DNA of 64,000 nucleotides from Dysidea avara. Lineage: Eukaryota > Porifera > Demospongiae > Dictyoceratida > Dysideidae. The stretch is taken from NCBI RefSeq assembly GCF_963678975.1, contig NC_089275.1, positions 17,682,220 through 17,746,219 on the forward strand, in the 5' to 3' direction. Of this stretch, positions 23,188-38,400 are shown piece by piece. The first letter of the stretch is position 1, and every line of letters begins with the position of its first letter. The position numbers were made by a program, and so were the translations under genes. The notes beneath the pieces are model-generated. The model saw only the letters and a list, made by a program, of their open reading frames with translations, did no database searches and was not told the origin of the DNA.

Positions 23188-23624
23188 GGTTATCCTGGAG
23201 ACCTGTTAGCTGGTACCTTACCTGTATAATGGGTAATTCCATTGTATATAATTCCAGTAATAGAGCATGGAGATATACATGCATACACCTGAGAAAGCCA
23301 CATCACATTGAATCTGAACATAATGTCACAATATTATGCTGGCTTCTTCATCTGTGTACTTGCTACACTATGTGTCTTACAATTTAATCCTATACTGTAC
23401 TTTAGCCAGAAGTTTTTCTATACATGTAATCAAGCTTAGCTTACTGTAAAACTGCACTCATGAATTTCCCTCCATGTATTAGTAGAGTACAAACGCGCAC
23501 AGTATATTACATTGATGGATGCATATGATTGTATTGCATTTGTATAATTATGTAACTGTTACTATATTTATACACACAAACAGTACCTGTCCTACCATGT
23601 ACGAGTAACTGATTGTTGTATACA

Positions 23625-23790
23625 ATGGCAAATCTTATATCATTAGTAGTTCTAGTTAGTCTAGGAATAGTGTTGGTTGATGGAGAGTGTCAAACTAATG
23701 GTAGACCTATTGACAACTGTTATTGTCTTGGTTACAATAACAACAACTACAATGTAAAGAGTTCAGGAGTCTACACTATTGTGGAGTAAA
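23625..23790 (+). pseudogene. Fibrinogen-related gene, copy 3, 5' fragment
   Basis: Starts ATGGCAAATCTTATATCATT and encodes the family signal peptide and CQTNG segment up to SSGVYTI. It then skips 9 nt relative to copy 1 and ends where the MITE at 23794 begins. Upstream 23545-23608 matches the copy 1 promoter but lacks the TATAAAAG box. The fibrinogen domain is absent after the MITE. Confidence 0.8.
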
Positions 23791-23793
23791 ATA

Positions 23794-24145
23794 TAGCATG
23801 TACAAATTGAGCTGGATCCTAAAAAACAGCTAAAATGAAAAAGTTCATTAATTTTTCCCAAGAAAAGTAACATTTCAGCCAACAAGGTGACAGTAAAGCA
23901 GACACATGTGGTTTGGCTCCATAACAAATTCAGAAGAGGGTTGTTAATAGACACATTCTACATAGAAAATGTATGATAAAATTTAGATTGACCATAAATA
24001 TTGTCAGGCAATTGAACGAAAAGATTTTGTAATATTTTTAGTGGGTCAAGCAGTACTACAAATGAGCCAAATTTCAAGATCATGTGAAATTGCATCCATG
24101 AGTTATTAAATGTTTTTGAGGATCCAGCTCAATGTGTACATACTG
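23794..24145. mobile_element. TA-type MITE, family copy C
   Basis: Ends TAGCATGTACAAATTGAGCT and, inverted, CAGTATGTACACATTGAGCT, with TA outside both ends. It is inserted at the end of fibrinogen-related fragment 3. Confidence 0.7.
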
Positions 24146-24898
24146 TAGGAAGTATAATGCATGTGGTAGAAAACTACTGAGTACGACAGTACTTGAGAAA
24201 AAGAAGTTAAGGGAAGTGAATATAATAACGCACACCTTAAGATTACACATCAGTAGCCACTCTATATGTAACCGTACACACACCATTCATCATATCAATA
24301 TATAAAAATTAATAGTCACAGTGCAGTACATGAAGTAAAACATAAATTATAAAAAACACCATTCACTGAATTTCAGTTAGAAGAAAGAGTATCCAAGACG
24401 CTGAAAAAGAGATAAATACTGTATGTATTTGCTTTTATATCTGTATAGTGTATACTAGTCAAATAGGATGAATAAATGTGTACATTCACTAATAAAAGAC
24501 CCTGCAGTACCTATATACTGACACATTTGATCATAAGGTGTTGAATTACAATTACACTGCTAAATGTTGCATGAAAATTTTACTGTAATTACACAAATTT
24601 TGAGTGAGGATGCTTTCAGTGTAGCTCGCATTTTGTTTTGAAGTGGTGATAGTTACAGTTTCCTAACTTTTACCAAGGCAGCTGTCTTGGTTGCCTCAAT
24701 GGTAGTTATGTCACTGTTTATGTAACTGTTTCCTGGAATAGTTAGCACCAGAGAACAAAAGATCAAAATGTTTTAATGGAGCAGTCACCTATGTACAACT
24801 CTAATAATAGAGCAGTCAGATTTGCTGTGCCTTCCTAAATTTTCTGGCTACGCTTTTGATACAATTTTGTGTTACAAAAATACATGTACTGCACGTAT
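24146..24898. other. Intergenic; dispersed motif copies
   Basis: AT-rich, no gene seen. Degenerate minus-strand copies of the dispersed 20-mer lie at about 24774-24787 and 24799-24818. Confidence 0.45.
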
Positions 24899-25460
24899 AT
24901 TAGGGATCATGGAGGTTTGGTTTCCTGAACAAAAATATCACCAAAAAACCAGCCTTAACAATACCATCCTGGGTATAACCAAGCCCAAACATGCCTTCAG
25001 TACGACCCTAAACGCTTCCAACAGATTGCTACAATTTTTTTTGGTTGAACAGTGGAATTTTCCACTGACTAACTGCCTGCCTACCTGATGCCTTAAGGCA
25101 AGCGTAACTCAATAATGGCTAAGGCTATGGGCCTGACTTTTCACTGTTCGGCGTTGCTTCATCCCAAGATGTGCCTTTTGGCATAGTGCAGTACGTAAAA
25201 TGCACGCAACATTGACTTACGTTTGTCCTACTTTGTATATTATTTCTTTTTGCTGACAGCCCAAGATGTAAATTCACAGTAGCTAGTGCAATGTATGGCT
25301 TCCCTATGCTTGTGAATTTTAGGTCTTCTGTGCAAGTTCTTTTTGTCTTGTGGTGAACAGTGTTGATTTCTAAAATATTTCTGTGGTTAAGTTTGGCAGT
25401 GAGTTGCGTCTGAACAAATAAGGCTTTAAAGCATGGACCTTACAAAAAGGGGTGAAAAGT
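24899..25460. repeat. Interspersed repeat family, copy 1
   Basis: Begins TTAGGGATCATG and includes AACCAAGCCCAAACATGCCT, GATGCCTTAAGGCAAGCGTA and GATGTGCCTTTT. The same order of segments occurs at about 35339-35770 and in part at 36975-37140. The class is not clear (SINE-like or MITE-like). Confidence 0.6.
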
Positions 25461-26429
25461 GGTTATCAAAGTTTTTTTAAAACAGAAAAAGAAAATATTT
25501 GTTGAAATTGGCCCACCTTAGGATATAAACCTTTGGCCATCATGAAAAGGTTAAAAAGTTGTACTTTAAGGCTCATGCTTTACCCACAGTGCTACAAAGT
25601 CAACCAATCAAGGAAAGGGGGCAAATATAACTACAAAAGATCAGTTGGTAATTCTTTAGGCAATACTGGATTTTCTTGCTGCACTTTCAATAGCAGTTGT
25701 TGAGTGGTAAGGTAACAATTATAATGTCGTAGTGTTTAACCATATAAATTATCAGAATATCAGTAAATTGGTGCACCAGAGGGGAAATACAATAAACAGT
25801 ATATGCAGTTTTAAAGATTATTGGGTGCATGCAATATGGATATTACCAATATTCTGATTATTGGCATATTGGATTAATGACAATTGGATTACTGATTCTG
25901 ATACTGATATTTTGTTTGTAGTAGTGAGTTTCATCTGAACATAGTTATGGATACTGCAATAAATGTTAATGGGTTATCAAGTTTTTTGTAAAAGTAAAAA
26001 CATTAAAATTTTGCTACTTAAAATTTTCCTGAAAGCTACGAAATCATGCATGTACGCACGCACGAATGAACGAACGCATGTACACACAAATACAAACTGT
26101 AAGGTCCAACCAAGTTTACAAGAACTACATTAAGTGTTTATGTTTACAGTTTACTATTCATGCAATATGCACACACATATGTACATACACAGCCCACACA
26201 TTACAAACAATAAATAACTTTACCCGTAGACCAAATGCCACCATAACAGCAATAAAACATAACATCACTGCTTTGCGGAAATAGCTTCGTCGTTTTATCT
26301 TAGGAACAATCAGAGAACTAGCAATTTTTAAGTTCCTGGTAGTAAAAGGTGGATATCGAACGCTACAGGAAGACACATGTAAAAAAAACATACGTAAAAT
26401 GGTGATTGGTCAGGATTCAAGACAAATTA
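25461..26429. other. Intergenic, nothing recognised
   Basis: AT-rich DNA downstream of the ALDH stop codon, including a short CGAACG/ACGCACG-rich patch near 26053-26085. No supported gene. Confidence 0.45.
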
Positions 26430-29400
26430 TTATGGTAAGCAAATTTGGATACTTGGTGTTTGGATCACATGTACAGGTATATACCTCATTAATGGTTCAG
26501 TTATAGAGGTAGTGATATAACAAGCCTTCTTGTGAGAGAAGGTATCAAATCCAAATTTGCCATGGTAGGCTCCTTGTCCACTGTTACCAACTCCTCCAAA
26601 TGGTAGAGTGAGAACTATAACACAGCAAACAAGTTGAACAAAATTTTACACAAAATTAATTTTATAGAATAGATGCTACGTATTTGTACCACACATACTT
26701 GCATATACACAGGTGTATATACTAAATTATGTACGTAAGAACAACCCAATGTATATGTACCATGAAGCCATCTAACTTCAAAGGCAAATTTCAAGGTACA
26801 TATCTTATAAACCCTGGCTAACCATGGTACATTCAAGTTAAACCATGGCTGGCCATGGTACATTTTACATGTACTATGGCCTTGATGTGGGAGCAGTACT
26901 GCCAATTTCTCTTAATAAAAAGTAAAGCCGAAATTGATTGTGGGAATTTATTGGTGGTCAAGTGATGAAAGCCACGCTTCCAATTTTGCATACTACAGCA
27001 CTCGCGATTTGTCATCCTTACTATGAATTGAGAAACGTTGTTTTAAGGTGAGAACTATTGTTATAGCATATTAACAAGTGGTTCACCACATTTTTAAATA
27101 GATGTTAAGGCCAAAATCAATTGTGGGGATCATTTAATACTCACATGATTAGTATGCATGACTTGGATTTTGCCATGAAAACCATTTAGACAGATAGAGT
27201 TTTGTTACCTATGAGTTGAAAAACATTGGGCTAAGGTGAGAACTAGTGCTATAGCTTGTTCACCAATTGTTTCCGCTTGTTTCCGAATATGCACCACACC
27301 CCCCATCATGAAGTTATGAAGTAAGCACTCTACAAGCAAACTTACACCTACCCGGGCCTTAAGTAAACTCCATAATTATTCCATAAACAATTAATAGCAC
27401 TGATTAAAACATTAAACTTGTATAATCCAGAAATTCTCCATAATATTTGTCTGATATTTGTAACCAAAATGTACTAGCTGCTGACCCATAATCACAAGTT
27501 TTAGGCATGCATATATAATACATCCAGTGGCTGCACTCATATTGGCTTGGGTGATTATTTGCCCTGTGCAGGCTATGAGCCTGATACGGATGGGAATTGC
27601 TACATATTAGCTGCCTGATATGTATGCCCTTGGGCCTGCGGCTATCAGGCAAAACCCTCAACAACTATTACATATGTTATGAATTAGAATGGCGGAATTA
27701 TTGCCACTGTTAATCCAAACACCAGCTTGTTATCCTGGTGAAATACTATCCGTACTATTCTTTACTCGAAACAAGACATCGCAGTATATGGACATATTTC
27801 CATACTTTACAGTACCTTCATAATGTTCATAAGCATGTAGACATACATGGCATACGTTCACGTACCACCAAACTGAACTAGAACATCATTAACTGTGAAA
27901 CCTCCTGATGAAGTTCTTGTGGACAACAACTTCTGGACTTGTTTATTAGTAGTAAAGGCATATAACACCAGAGGTTTCTCCCTGCATGTTAATACAAGTA
28001 CACTACCCAGTTTATATACACAGTGTACACTGACTTTCCATTGATGTAGTCTATGGCACCATCAAGGTCATCTACTGTAACTATTGGTAGTATTGGTCCA
28101 AATATCTGAAAGTACAGAAACGGAAAGTATTAATTATACACTTACCAATATTATCCCCCACCTTCCCCTCCTCCTGGGAAAGGTCAGAATTTGACATTTC
28201 AAAAATCTAGTCCAGGGACACGATGAGTGATAAATCCCTACCCCGTGTACTTTGTGAAACAAATTATTGTTGCAGGAAGTGCATAGCCTATAAAGTTGAG
28301 CTAGCACTAACAATTTTTGTTATGTCAAATTCCCCAATAGTAGGGCAATCTATAAGGTCAAATTGGATCAAATCCTCCCACTCTTTCCCCATGTACGTGC
28401 GATGGGGTAGTGGAGCTTAATGTTGACAGCTGAATAATACAGTGTATATGTTGTATATGCATGTACTGTATAAGCACAACACACCGATGATGCTACATAC
28501 TGTACAGCAAAAAATGGCCACTTTATTTAATAATGGAGGTACTGCCCCATTATAGCAGCCATGTTTTAAGTAGGTCCCAAGAATGGCTTAGCTATACTTC
28601 ATGACCCATTGACAAGGGCGCCTCAATAATATGACTATATACATATTTAACACATACAGTGTGTGCATGTATATGTGTTCCTCACTTCATCTTCCATTAT
28701 AGCATCATCATTTTTCACATCAGTGATTAGGGTGGGTGCAATATAGAGATCATCCTTGTCTGATTCTCCTCCCATCACTGTCACACCATCCTTGAGTAAC
28801 CTCTCAACACGACTACATGTATGAACAATGTACAGTACAGACCTCCCTTAACAAAGTATGGACAAGTACAATAGAAAAACCTCTACATATTGCAAGAACA
28901 AAGATTTGGTCCCAACAAATCTGACTACATACATTTTTACTTCTAAAGGTCAAAAATGATAGCAAAAATGGGTCAAAATTTTTTTGGTCCCAAGGTGTCC
29001 ATTATGGACATGCTTCACTGCTCACTTATAGATGTACCGGTTTCATACCTCACTTCAAAGGGAAGAGAAGGTGTATAATGCCATATATGTAGTGCTGCAA
29101 TAATGAGCTAAGGATATCAGAAAAAAGGCCTTCCAGTTAGTCACAACTAAAAGCAAGTTTAATGCTAAAAATACACTATCTGGCAAGCAACGAATGATGT
29201 ACGTACTGGTGTGGTGCATCAGCTGTTGGTCTGAAGAATAGCGAGCGACTAAGAGACACCATACACACAATGACTCTATACAATATTTGTATGTGAAAGT
29301 GGATATCAAATGCTTTGAAAGGTAAGTACACCTTCTTGAAAATTGTGTTCAGTAAACTAACAGAGATCTTACTATGTACACTGATTGTTGTATACAATGG

Positions 29401-32400
29401 CAAATCTTAAATCATTAGTAGTTCTAGTTAGTCTAGGAATAGTGTTGGCTGATGGAGAGTGTCAAACTAATGGTGAACCTATTGACAACTGTTGTTGTCT
29501 TGGCTACAATAACAACTACAATGTAAAGAGTTCAGGAGTCTGGTAACTTTTGTGGAGTGAAATGTTCCAATACTAGAGTATATTGTGATTCTACCTCAGG
29601 AGGAGGAGGATGGACTGTTATTCAGAGGAGACTGGTAAATGGAAGTATTGAATTTCAGGCAAGAGATTGGATAGAATATGAAGATGGATTTGGTGATCTT
29701 ACTGGAGAATTCTGGCTTGGTCTAAGATCTATGAACTGCCTGACCAGCCAAGGAAATTGGGAACTTCGAATAGACTATCAATTAAAGAGTGGAACAAAAT
29801 CTTATCTTCACTATAAACAGTTTGCAGTGGGACCAACTGAGCACCAATATCAACTAACCATATCAGGATTTGATAGTGTTGGACTGACTGATCCATTCTT
29901 CAGTGATGGCAGTCATCCACGTGCGTCATTGAACAGAAAAGCATTTACGTCTTGTGATAGAGATAACGATAATTCTCCTTTTGGCAATTGTGCACTTGGT
30001 AAAGGTGGATGGTGGTACTATAGATGTAGCAGAATGGAGCTTAATGCAGACCATGGTTATGTTAGGATGCGACTTGATCACACAGACCACTATCCTACAT
30101 TTGTTGAAATGAAAATCAGACCACTGGATTGTAACATTAACTGAACTTAACAACACCCTGTACATATAACTTCACCTTCCTTGTGTGATTGCAGCATAGT
30201 ATCTATAGCTTCGTAGAGTAGCTGACCATGCAGCAAAACATGTAACTTCCACTATTTTGCTGTTATTTTACTACAAGTATAATATAAATTTTACATTTGA
30301 GTGGAGATCATAGAAATAAAAAGCAATGAAACAAGGAAGGTCATCAGATACACAGGTGTACTAGTAGATATTTAATTCCTACTTTAGTCATATACAGCCC
30401 ATCAATAATGAAGCCATTGTGAAGGCGATTGTGAAGGATACTAGATGTATCGGGTACTGGGTTGGATATAAACTGTGTTATTGATATGGCAAAGCTTTGT
30501 CTGAGTCCTAGTACGTCGTTATGTATCATGAAAAAGCTAGAGTATTGCAATTTTGAAATGTATTGCAGATCACTAAAATAATTACAGGGAAGCAAGTACA
30601 GTGTACGGGTTAGTGTTGCACTGCTGAAATAATGTTGATGTTCTGTTAACCAATATACCACACCAGTGATTAAAAGTGCCACACTTGATATACCACACTT
30701 TGTGGTTACTCTTACAGTACATGGTGAACTTCACACATTCCACGAATTACTTACCTAAATGTGACCGGATTTCACATAACAAGGCTTCCACACACACAAA
30801 ATCAAACTTACGTTTTTACCAGAAATGGATTGCTGGCCTAATACACTATCACATTCCACACTGTACTTCCTTCAGGACTGGCAAGTCTGGTTTCTGTGGC
30901 AGCTTTCTTCCGACCCTGTCAAAGCCACGAGTGGGAGATTGGCGCCATTGAATGGCCATGGCTTTGTGATAATGGTGTGTAGTGAGCTGGGACTTCACAG
31001 AGAGCTCACCAATAGTGTTCTCGGTCAATTTGGAGTGATTTGAGGGCCATGGAGAGCCCAAACTTGGCCTCTGGATTCCAATCGTCTTCTTACTCCATTT
31101 TATACCCGTATATTAAGACCACCATCCACCCCCACCCTCCCACCCTATTACTATCACCTGTGATATTATTACTCACTCGAGAAAAGCTGCCCAAAACAGG
31201 GCTAATTTTGGGTATCAGAAATGTATACACCCACTCAGTGATAGCTAGTAAATAGATGCATACTTGGTGCAAATTTTGTTTGCACAGCTGTAGGCACTGG
31301 GAAGTTATTACACAATGATTACTTAAAATCGCCATATCTCCTAACGAAGTTTTGTGCGTCGAAGCCGGGTTTTGTCAAATTCAGTCACAAATGGTAAACA
31401 AGTCAGGGGTGTACCAAGGGGGGTTTCAGGAAACCCTTCGGATTTTACACACTACTTGAAACATTAAGAAATTGTAGGTTGATTTACGTAGGCATTAAAG
31501 ACTTATGTACATACATATATTTACTTTTTAGACTGACTTGCAGGGGCGTACGCAGGAATTTTGAAAATAGGTTTCCACTGCAGCTAAGTGACTGTTATAT
31601 TAGAGTGTTTATATTGCCTGACTGCTTTATTAGAGTATCTCAATCTCTTCACTAACATCATAATTCAGAATAATGCTATAAGTGTTGCTATCAGGTGAGA
31701 AATTATTATTTAACTAAGATAAAGGTTTACATTGTGTCCATGATAGATTCCAGATTCTGGAAACCTGAAGTTTCAATACACTTATAGCATTATTCTGAAT
31801 ATGATTTTAGTGAAGAGATTGAGATACTCTAATAAAGCAGTCAGGAAATATAAACTACTTTAATATAACAGTCACTTAGCTGCAGTGGAAACCTATTTTC
31901 AAAATTCCTGCGTATGCCCCTGCAAGTCAGTCTAAAAAGTAAATATATGTATGTACATAAGTCTTTAATGCCTACGTAAATCAACCAACAATTTTTTACC
32001 TTGGTTGATAAGTGGATTGTTGATGAACTTGTCTCCTTTGTGAACATCACGAGTATATGTGTGTGACATCACTACAGACTCTAATCCATCAATGATTCTA
32101 CCGCTTTCAATCACTAACAGGTACTGTTTCACTGTATACTGCTACTGTATCTCTAATTACTTTTTCTACATACTGAAATGTAGAATGTTACACAATTACT
32201 TCAGATAAGACTCTTGGGATCGTATATGTGTGTGTGTGTGTGTGTTGTGTGTGTGTTGTGTGTGTTTCATTCATATCCCTTTCTAAGCATGTTATGGCTA
32301 TATAATATTTTCAGGCTGATAAACATAGTCGATCCGGTATGGTACAGTACTGCATGCCTGTCTTTCAACAAATTTTCCTAGACATCTCATTACAAAGGAA

Positions 32401-35400
32401 CGATTTATAGTGGCAGCAGTGCTACAACAATAGCTGACAGTATATGTAATGCTGGAGTCGATGCATTTATAAACATCATTTGGTACACATGAGCATGTAC
32501 CTCTTAGTCTAAATAAATGCATATATTTGTATCTGCTGCTTTTTCTGTCATGATGACTAAAATTAATAAAGAAGAATGGACCGCTCAAATGCAACATGGG
32601 TCTTGCACGAGTGCAAGCGATTAACATGTGAAATGATGTTGCATTTGAATGGTACCATAACAACCTACCATTATTGTCATGATCCCTACTAGGTTGAAAA
32701 ACTATTAAATTTTGACACACATGCAATTATGACTAACTTTCACCACCACCGACACACTGTTGTACAGATGAACAGCATTAGTAGTGTTGCACATGTAACT
32801 TACGTGAAGTGACGTTCATTGATGACCCTTGCATATGATTTACTGGTTCTGGGATCCTGTTAAAAGATATCTAAATAGATTTTATTGACAAACATGCTCA
32901 AGACATTTGTATAAGTGTAGGTTAGAGATCTAGCACAGGATCTTTATGGAATTTAAAAAAAAACTGAAGGAGGTGTTTAAAACACAAAGATATGAGGGCA
33001 TGGTATCTAACTGACTGACTTAGATAATGGTATCATTTTATATGGGTACTGTAGGTGGAGTCATTGTAGGATTGGATTAGATGTTATTTTAAACTCCCCA
33101 CACAATGTTAAGGTAGTGCAGAACATATTATACTTTTGTTGAATAGCTGAAGAAATAAACTCGCACTTAATTGCTGCTTCCTAAAGTTAGAAGTGGAACT
33201 GAGAGCAGTGCTATAGCAAATGTGTATACACATCAACAAGAAAATCCACGAGTTGTATGAGTGCCATTTGATAAAAGTGTAAGTAGTTGCAATTCCAGAG
33301 AACCAGAAACCCCCTCTGAAAATTTCTAGATCCGCCCCTGTAAAACCATAGATTATCGAGAGTCCCCTATATAATCTATGCTAAAACCATACTGTATTCA
33401 ATGGGATACTTGCGGAAGACTAACCACTCACCGCTGTAACAATATCTTGAACAATATCTTGAACAATATTCACTCACTGATGAACAGTGTGTACTACACT
33501 TTCAGCATTTAGAAAAATGGCAAGTAAAAATTTGGCGAATCCATGCATACTCGCCAAATTCGCCAAAATTTTCTCCTGCTAAAATTTTCCGCTATACGGT
33601 ATTACATCAAGGTGCTATTGAGAGTATTATATTACAACACATTCAGTTTTCGGATTAATACTTGTATGTACATGTACAGTACAAAAATTAACAACTGCAC
33701 TGCATACACAGCAACCCTATTTTCACTCTAGATATACAGTAGCTACACTGTGTATTTATATGTGGACGTGTGCACATGCACTACACACAAGCACACACAC
33801 GTACACACGTATGTATTATACGCATACACAAACAATATACACACATTACACTACTCACTTCTCCATAGAACTCCTTCACAGCAGTCTTAATACTGGCCAC
33901 AAGGTCATCCTTCACTGACTTCTGACACAGAACATAATCTGGAGCCAAACAAGTTTGACCAGCATTGAGGTACTTGCCCCAGGCAATACGCTTGCCAGCT
34001 ACTTTAATGTTAGCACTTGAGTCCACATAACATGGGCTATAAGTAACAAAGTACCATATTAGCAAATCAACTACCGTCTATTGAATTTAAAATACTATTT
34101 AAATATTGTTGACGTGTTTAGTATATCAGTTATAGAAAGAAGTACACCAGTATATGCAATTCCACTACAATGCAATTCCACTACAACAATCCTTTACATT
34201 GTGTTACGTATGTATGTACCAAATAGCAAACACTAGTACGTTAGTGCATCCAGTTGCAGTAAAAGATAAGATAGTGTAGTGAAAAAACAGATTCTACTAA
34301 TGACAGTACCAAAACATATGTACAGTAAGGAGCGTACATTTTGGGAATTTTGTACGTTCTTCTTGCAGCAAAGCCACCCTTAAAATCCTCTCAGTAATGT
34401 ACTGTGCAGTAAGAGATAGCAGAAACAATTTAGAGGGAGTATTAGTAGATTTACAGTACTCTGATGCACATGATTCCATTGTAATTGATTATAATTGTAA
34501 CAATCATAGTCAGCATTTAGGAAATGACTCAAGATAGGTATTATGTGAGTAAGGGGAGAGGACAACAGCGTATCTCAGACTTACATTTAAACCTCTGCTA
34601 AAACTCAAGGGTGATGTGTGACCAACCTCCTCCACTGTTACAAGATCGTGTTGTTGCGCTATGATCACAGCTATATTTAGGCCCCCCTTGACAAACTCTC
34701 TCCCCTCATCATACACCTCATGGTCTCAAAGAAAAGTTCAATCCTGACACCTCAGTATCAAACTATTCTAATGGGCAAATAATTGATATTGATAAATTAT
34801 TGTTCCCAGAGCAGTTCTTAAGCCACCCTACATTTCTGTAGCTTTCATAGCTAAGATACTTATCGTGAACATGACAAAGCAATTCATAATACGAAATGCA
34901 CTTTGTACATTTTTGTGACAGAACTAGTTGCTCAGATAACCACCGGTGCAGAAGTCCCACCTTTTATTTCTATCTTACCAAAGAAGAAGGTATGGTGTGT
35001 TGTTACTGTATGTGTAACTGTGCAACCAAACAAGGAGCTTGAAATTGGTAGCATTATAGAGAGATTACTCTAATAGAACAGTCACTTTTAAGTCATTTAG
35101 TTCTTTACCTTTTCCCACCCATTTCCAAGGTTACTGGTGTCAGGTGTTCAGCAGCAGCCTTCATGATGATCTTTCCTACTCCACTACTACCAGTATAAAT
35201 GATGTGATCAAACTTCTCCTTGAGTACTGCCTGGGCCACTGGAATACCTCCTGCTGCCACTGAATAGCACTCCTAAACAATGTGACAAGAAGAACAGTAC
35301 TGGAGTTGGTTAGTAGACTGTAGCAGTAGTACTGTTGTATTAGGGATCATGAAGAACTGGGCTTTTCTGGCCAAAATTGTCATGACAACTTGTCAACATT

Positions 35401-38400
35401 GGTAAGGCACAGCCAAGCCCAAAAACGTCTTCAAACCAACCCCAAACCCTTCCAAAACGTTACTATGAAATTTTCTATTTAACAGAATTTTATGCTGATT
35501 ACTGACTGGCAAACTGATGCCTTCAGCTAAGCGTACCTCAACAATGGATAATGCTACAGGGTTAATTTCTTCACGCTTTGTCCTGACATGTGCCTTTTCA
35601 CCAACCTCAGTACATACAATACACCCATCATGGTCTTGCCTTTGTCCTCCTTTGTGTTCCAGTACTTTTCACTGACAACGCAAGGTGTCGATTTGTGATA
35701 GTGTGATGGAGCTTCCCTGTGGCTGTGATGGGACTTCCCTGTGGCTGTGATGGCTATTATGCTTATCGCCTGTATTAATTGCAGAGATACTTCTCATACT
35801 TGGTAATGCTGTGTAATGGGCGGAGCATAGTTAAAAACAAAACATACTGGCCACCTTCCTTTCCGTTATGTAAGCAATTGTTGGGGTGCAAGTTCTGATG
35901 CAGAGTTACTTTTATAGCAAGCCCGGTGCCATAATGCAGTATGTGCAGGCTCGTTTGTTATAATTATGTTATAAAAAAGTAAACAAACAAAGCAGAAGGA
36001 AAACTTAATAGGATTAGGGATCAAAAAAAGCAGTGGAACAAGGGAATAGCTAAAAAGTACAAGGAAGGTTGCCTATACCTGCAGATATACTAGTGGAGAT
36101 TTAATCCCAATGGTTTTAGACTATATCTGCAACCTTCCTTGTTTCACCACTTTTAGCTATGCAGTATATGTTGTAGAGTTCTGTTAGAGTAGCAAACGCA
36201 CATACATGTATAAATAGAGTATTTTCCACTACTTTCGAAACTATACAGGTTAGCACATGTACGTATATATACCGGACACTCATTGCTATCAATGCAAAAT
36301 GGCCAACATGAAAGCAGAGCAGCTAGAGTTGTTACCCACATGCACACACACTTTATACAGACACAATTACAATAAAATTATTATCATGTTTAATAACTTA
36401 GAGAAAAATACAATGGAGAGTCAACTATCTGAACTAAAGTGGTGAAGAATGTTCAATTGCACAATTTAAAAGTACACACTGTCTCTGTGCAGGCCAGCTC
36501 AATACAAAAGAGTCCATAAACATGCTATTCAGCTTTACAATTACAATGCAAACTCTGATCAAAATACTCCAATTGAGAAGCCATTTTGGGATTCGGATAA
36601 TCAACATCAGATAATGAACTTGTTGTGTTGACACGTGCATCATACAGTACTATCGTACGTATAGTAGAGACGGCAAACGTGTGGGTGTGGCCTGTGATAT
36701 AATATAACCCAAAAACCTGCCTCAATTTTTCCTCACAGCATCATGACAGTACTATACACAGGGAAATTTTGATGTCAGAAAAATTTGATGAATTTGACGA
36801 ATCGGTTTAATTCGTCAAATTTAAATTCATCAGATGTTTATAAGCACCTTAAAAAGTACAGGTATTGTCTACAATTTTTGGATTTTCGTCAACATTTTAT
36901 TCATCAAATCTGCTGAAATGTGAATTCGTCAAATTTTTCTTACGTACGTCTAAATTTCCTTGCGTACGGTATTGGTTGGGTAAAATTAATCCCAAAAGTA
37001 TCTTCAGATCAACCTGAAATGTTTCTGTCAAGTTGCTACAGATTTTTTTTAAAATTATTCAACAGAATTTTCTACTGCCTGCCTGCCTGACGTCTTCAGT
37101 CAAGCGTAGCAGAAAACTGGCTATAGCTACAATGAGTGCACTATTGTTTAACCTTTTATCCTTCTTTACCATGGTCATCAGTCAAGGTTCACCGCTGATA
37201 GTGTTAATAGACTACAGTAGGACTTCCATCCATATAATATTGAGACTGTTTTTGTGAAAAGTAGGCTATTTAGTGGTCATGAGCTTACAAAAAAGTTCAC
37301 AAACAAGTATAAGAGCACAGTAGGGATATTCACTTCTTATTGTTTTACAGTATTTGGACATTACGTACTACTCCGATCCAGCTTGTTTCAGTACTTTTTT
37401 ATTGCAGCATTATACACTGTCCCTAATCTAATTTAAAATTCCTATTTTTTTCTTCTTCTTGTACAATATGTGAATATGTGATACTCACAGGGTCCAAGTA
37501 TTGAGGGATCAGTTCCATCATCAAATTAGATGTGTGTGTAGACACATCACTAGGCTTCAACAATACTACATTACCTATGGACATTATAACAACCTATAAC
37601 ACTGTAGAATATGTCCTATAAAAACATGTGGATAATAATTCTGTGTACCTGCATTAAAGGTGGACTCAAATACACACGTGGATATTTCATACCATACAAG
37701 GTATACATACATAAGGTCAGTTTAAAACATCCAAACATCTGGATACTAAATTTGACATTTGCTGAACCCTATAGAATATTTCAAAGTACTCTAATAGAAC
37801 ATACAAGTACAGTGGAACATATGCTTCTCTGCAACAGACATTATATATTTATTTCTGCCAAGCAGTGTTCTTTGATAAGGGATGTAACAACTACTAATAG
37901 TGTTGATTTGGGACCTAATAAATGTCCTTTATAGACATTGGTAACAATCTGTCCTTAAAGAAATGGTTCCACTGTACTATAGTTGGCATAGAAAGCTACC
38001 ATAACTCCATTGGACACAACTTATTGTTATTGTTACATACAAACATGGTTGGGGACACTTGAATATTTCCATCCTTTCTAGTGAAATATGTTTAGTAATG
38101 TGTGGGACGGTAACTACCGTATAGCCAAAATATTTTGAAAGGGAAGATTTTGTGGTTTTGGGGGTTACCAGTGAAAATTTTATCCTTGAAATATTTAGTC
38201 TTGCATACAGTCTAATACATTTTGGGAGTGCTTGCAAATCCGTGAAAATTTTAGACTATAATAATATTATGGTAAAGCTCAATCAGCATAAAAAGTCTCA
38301 AGTCATGCAAAACTGAACATATGCATGAGATTGCCTTAGATTAAGGTTACGGGTTAGGCGCTTAATAATAGGTTATTATTTTTCGATGCGCGATAATGGT

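Noticed and set aside
31040-31335. Overlapping open frames on both strands
   Set aside because: No family features, poor composition, inside ALDH intron 7.
32000-32127. Minus-strand exon-like stretch in ALDH intron 7 ([19 protein letters not shown])
   Set aside because: Reads well and ends at a GT, but no acceptor gives a phase that fits ALDH exon 7, and exon 7 joins exon 8 perfectly without it. No family recognised.
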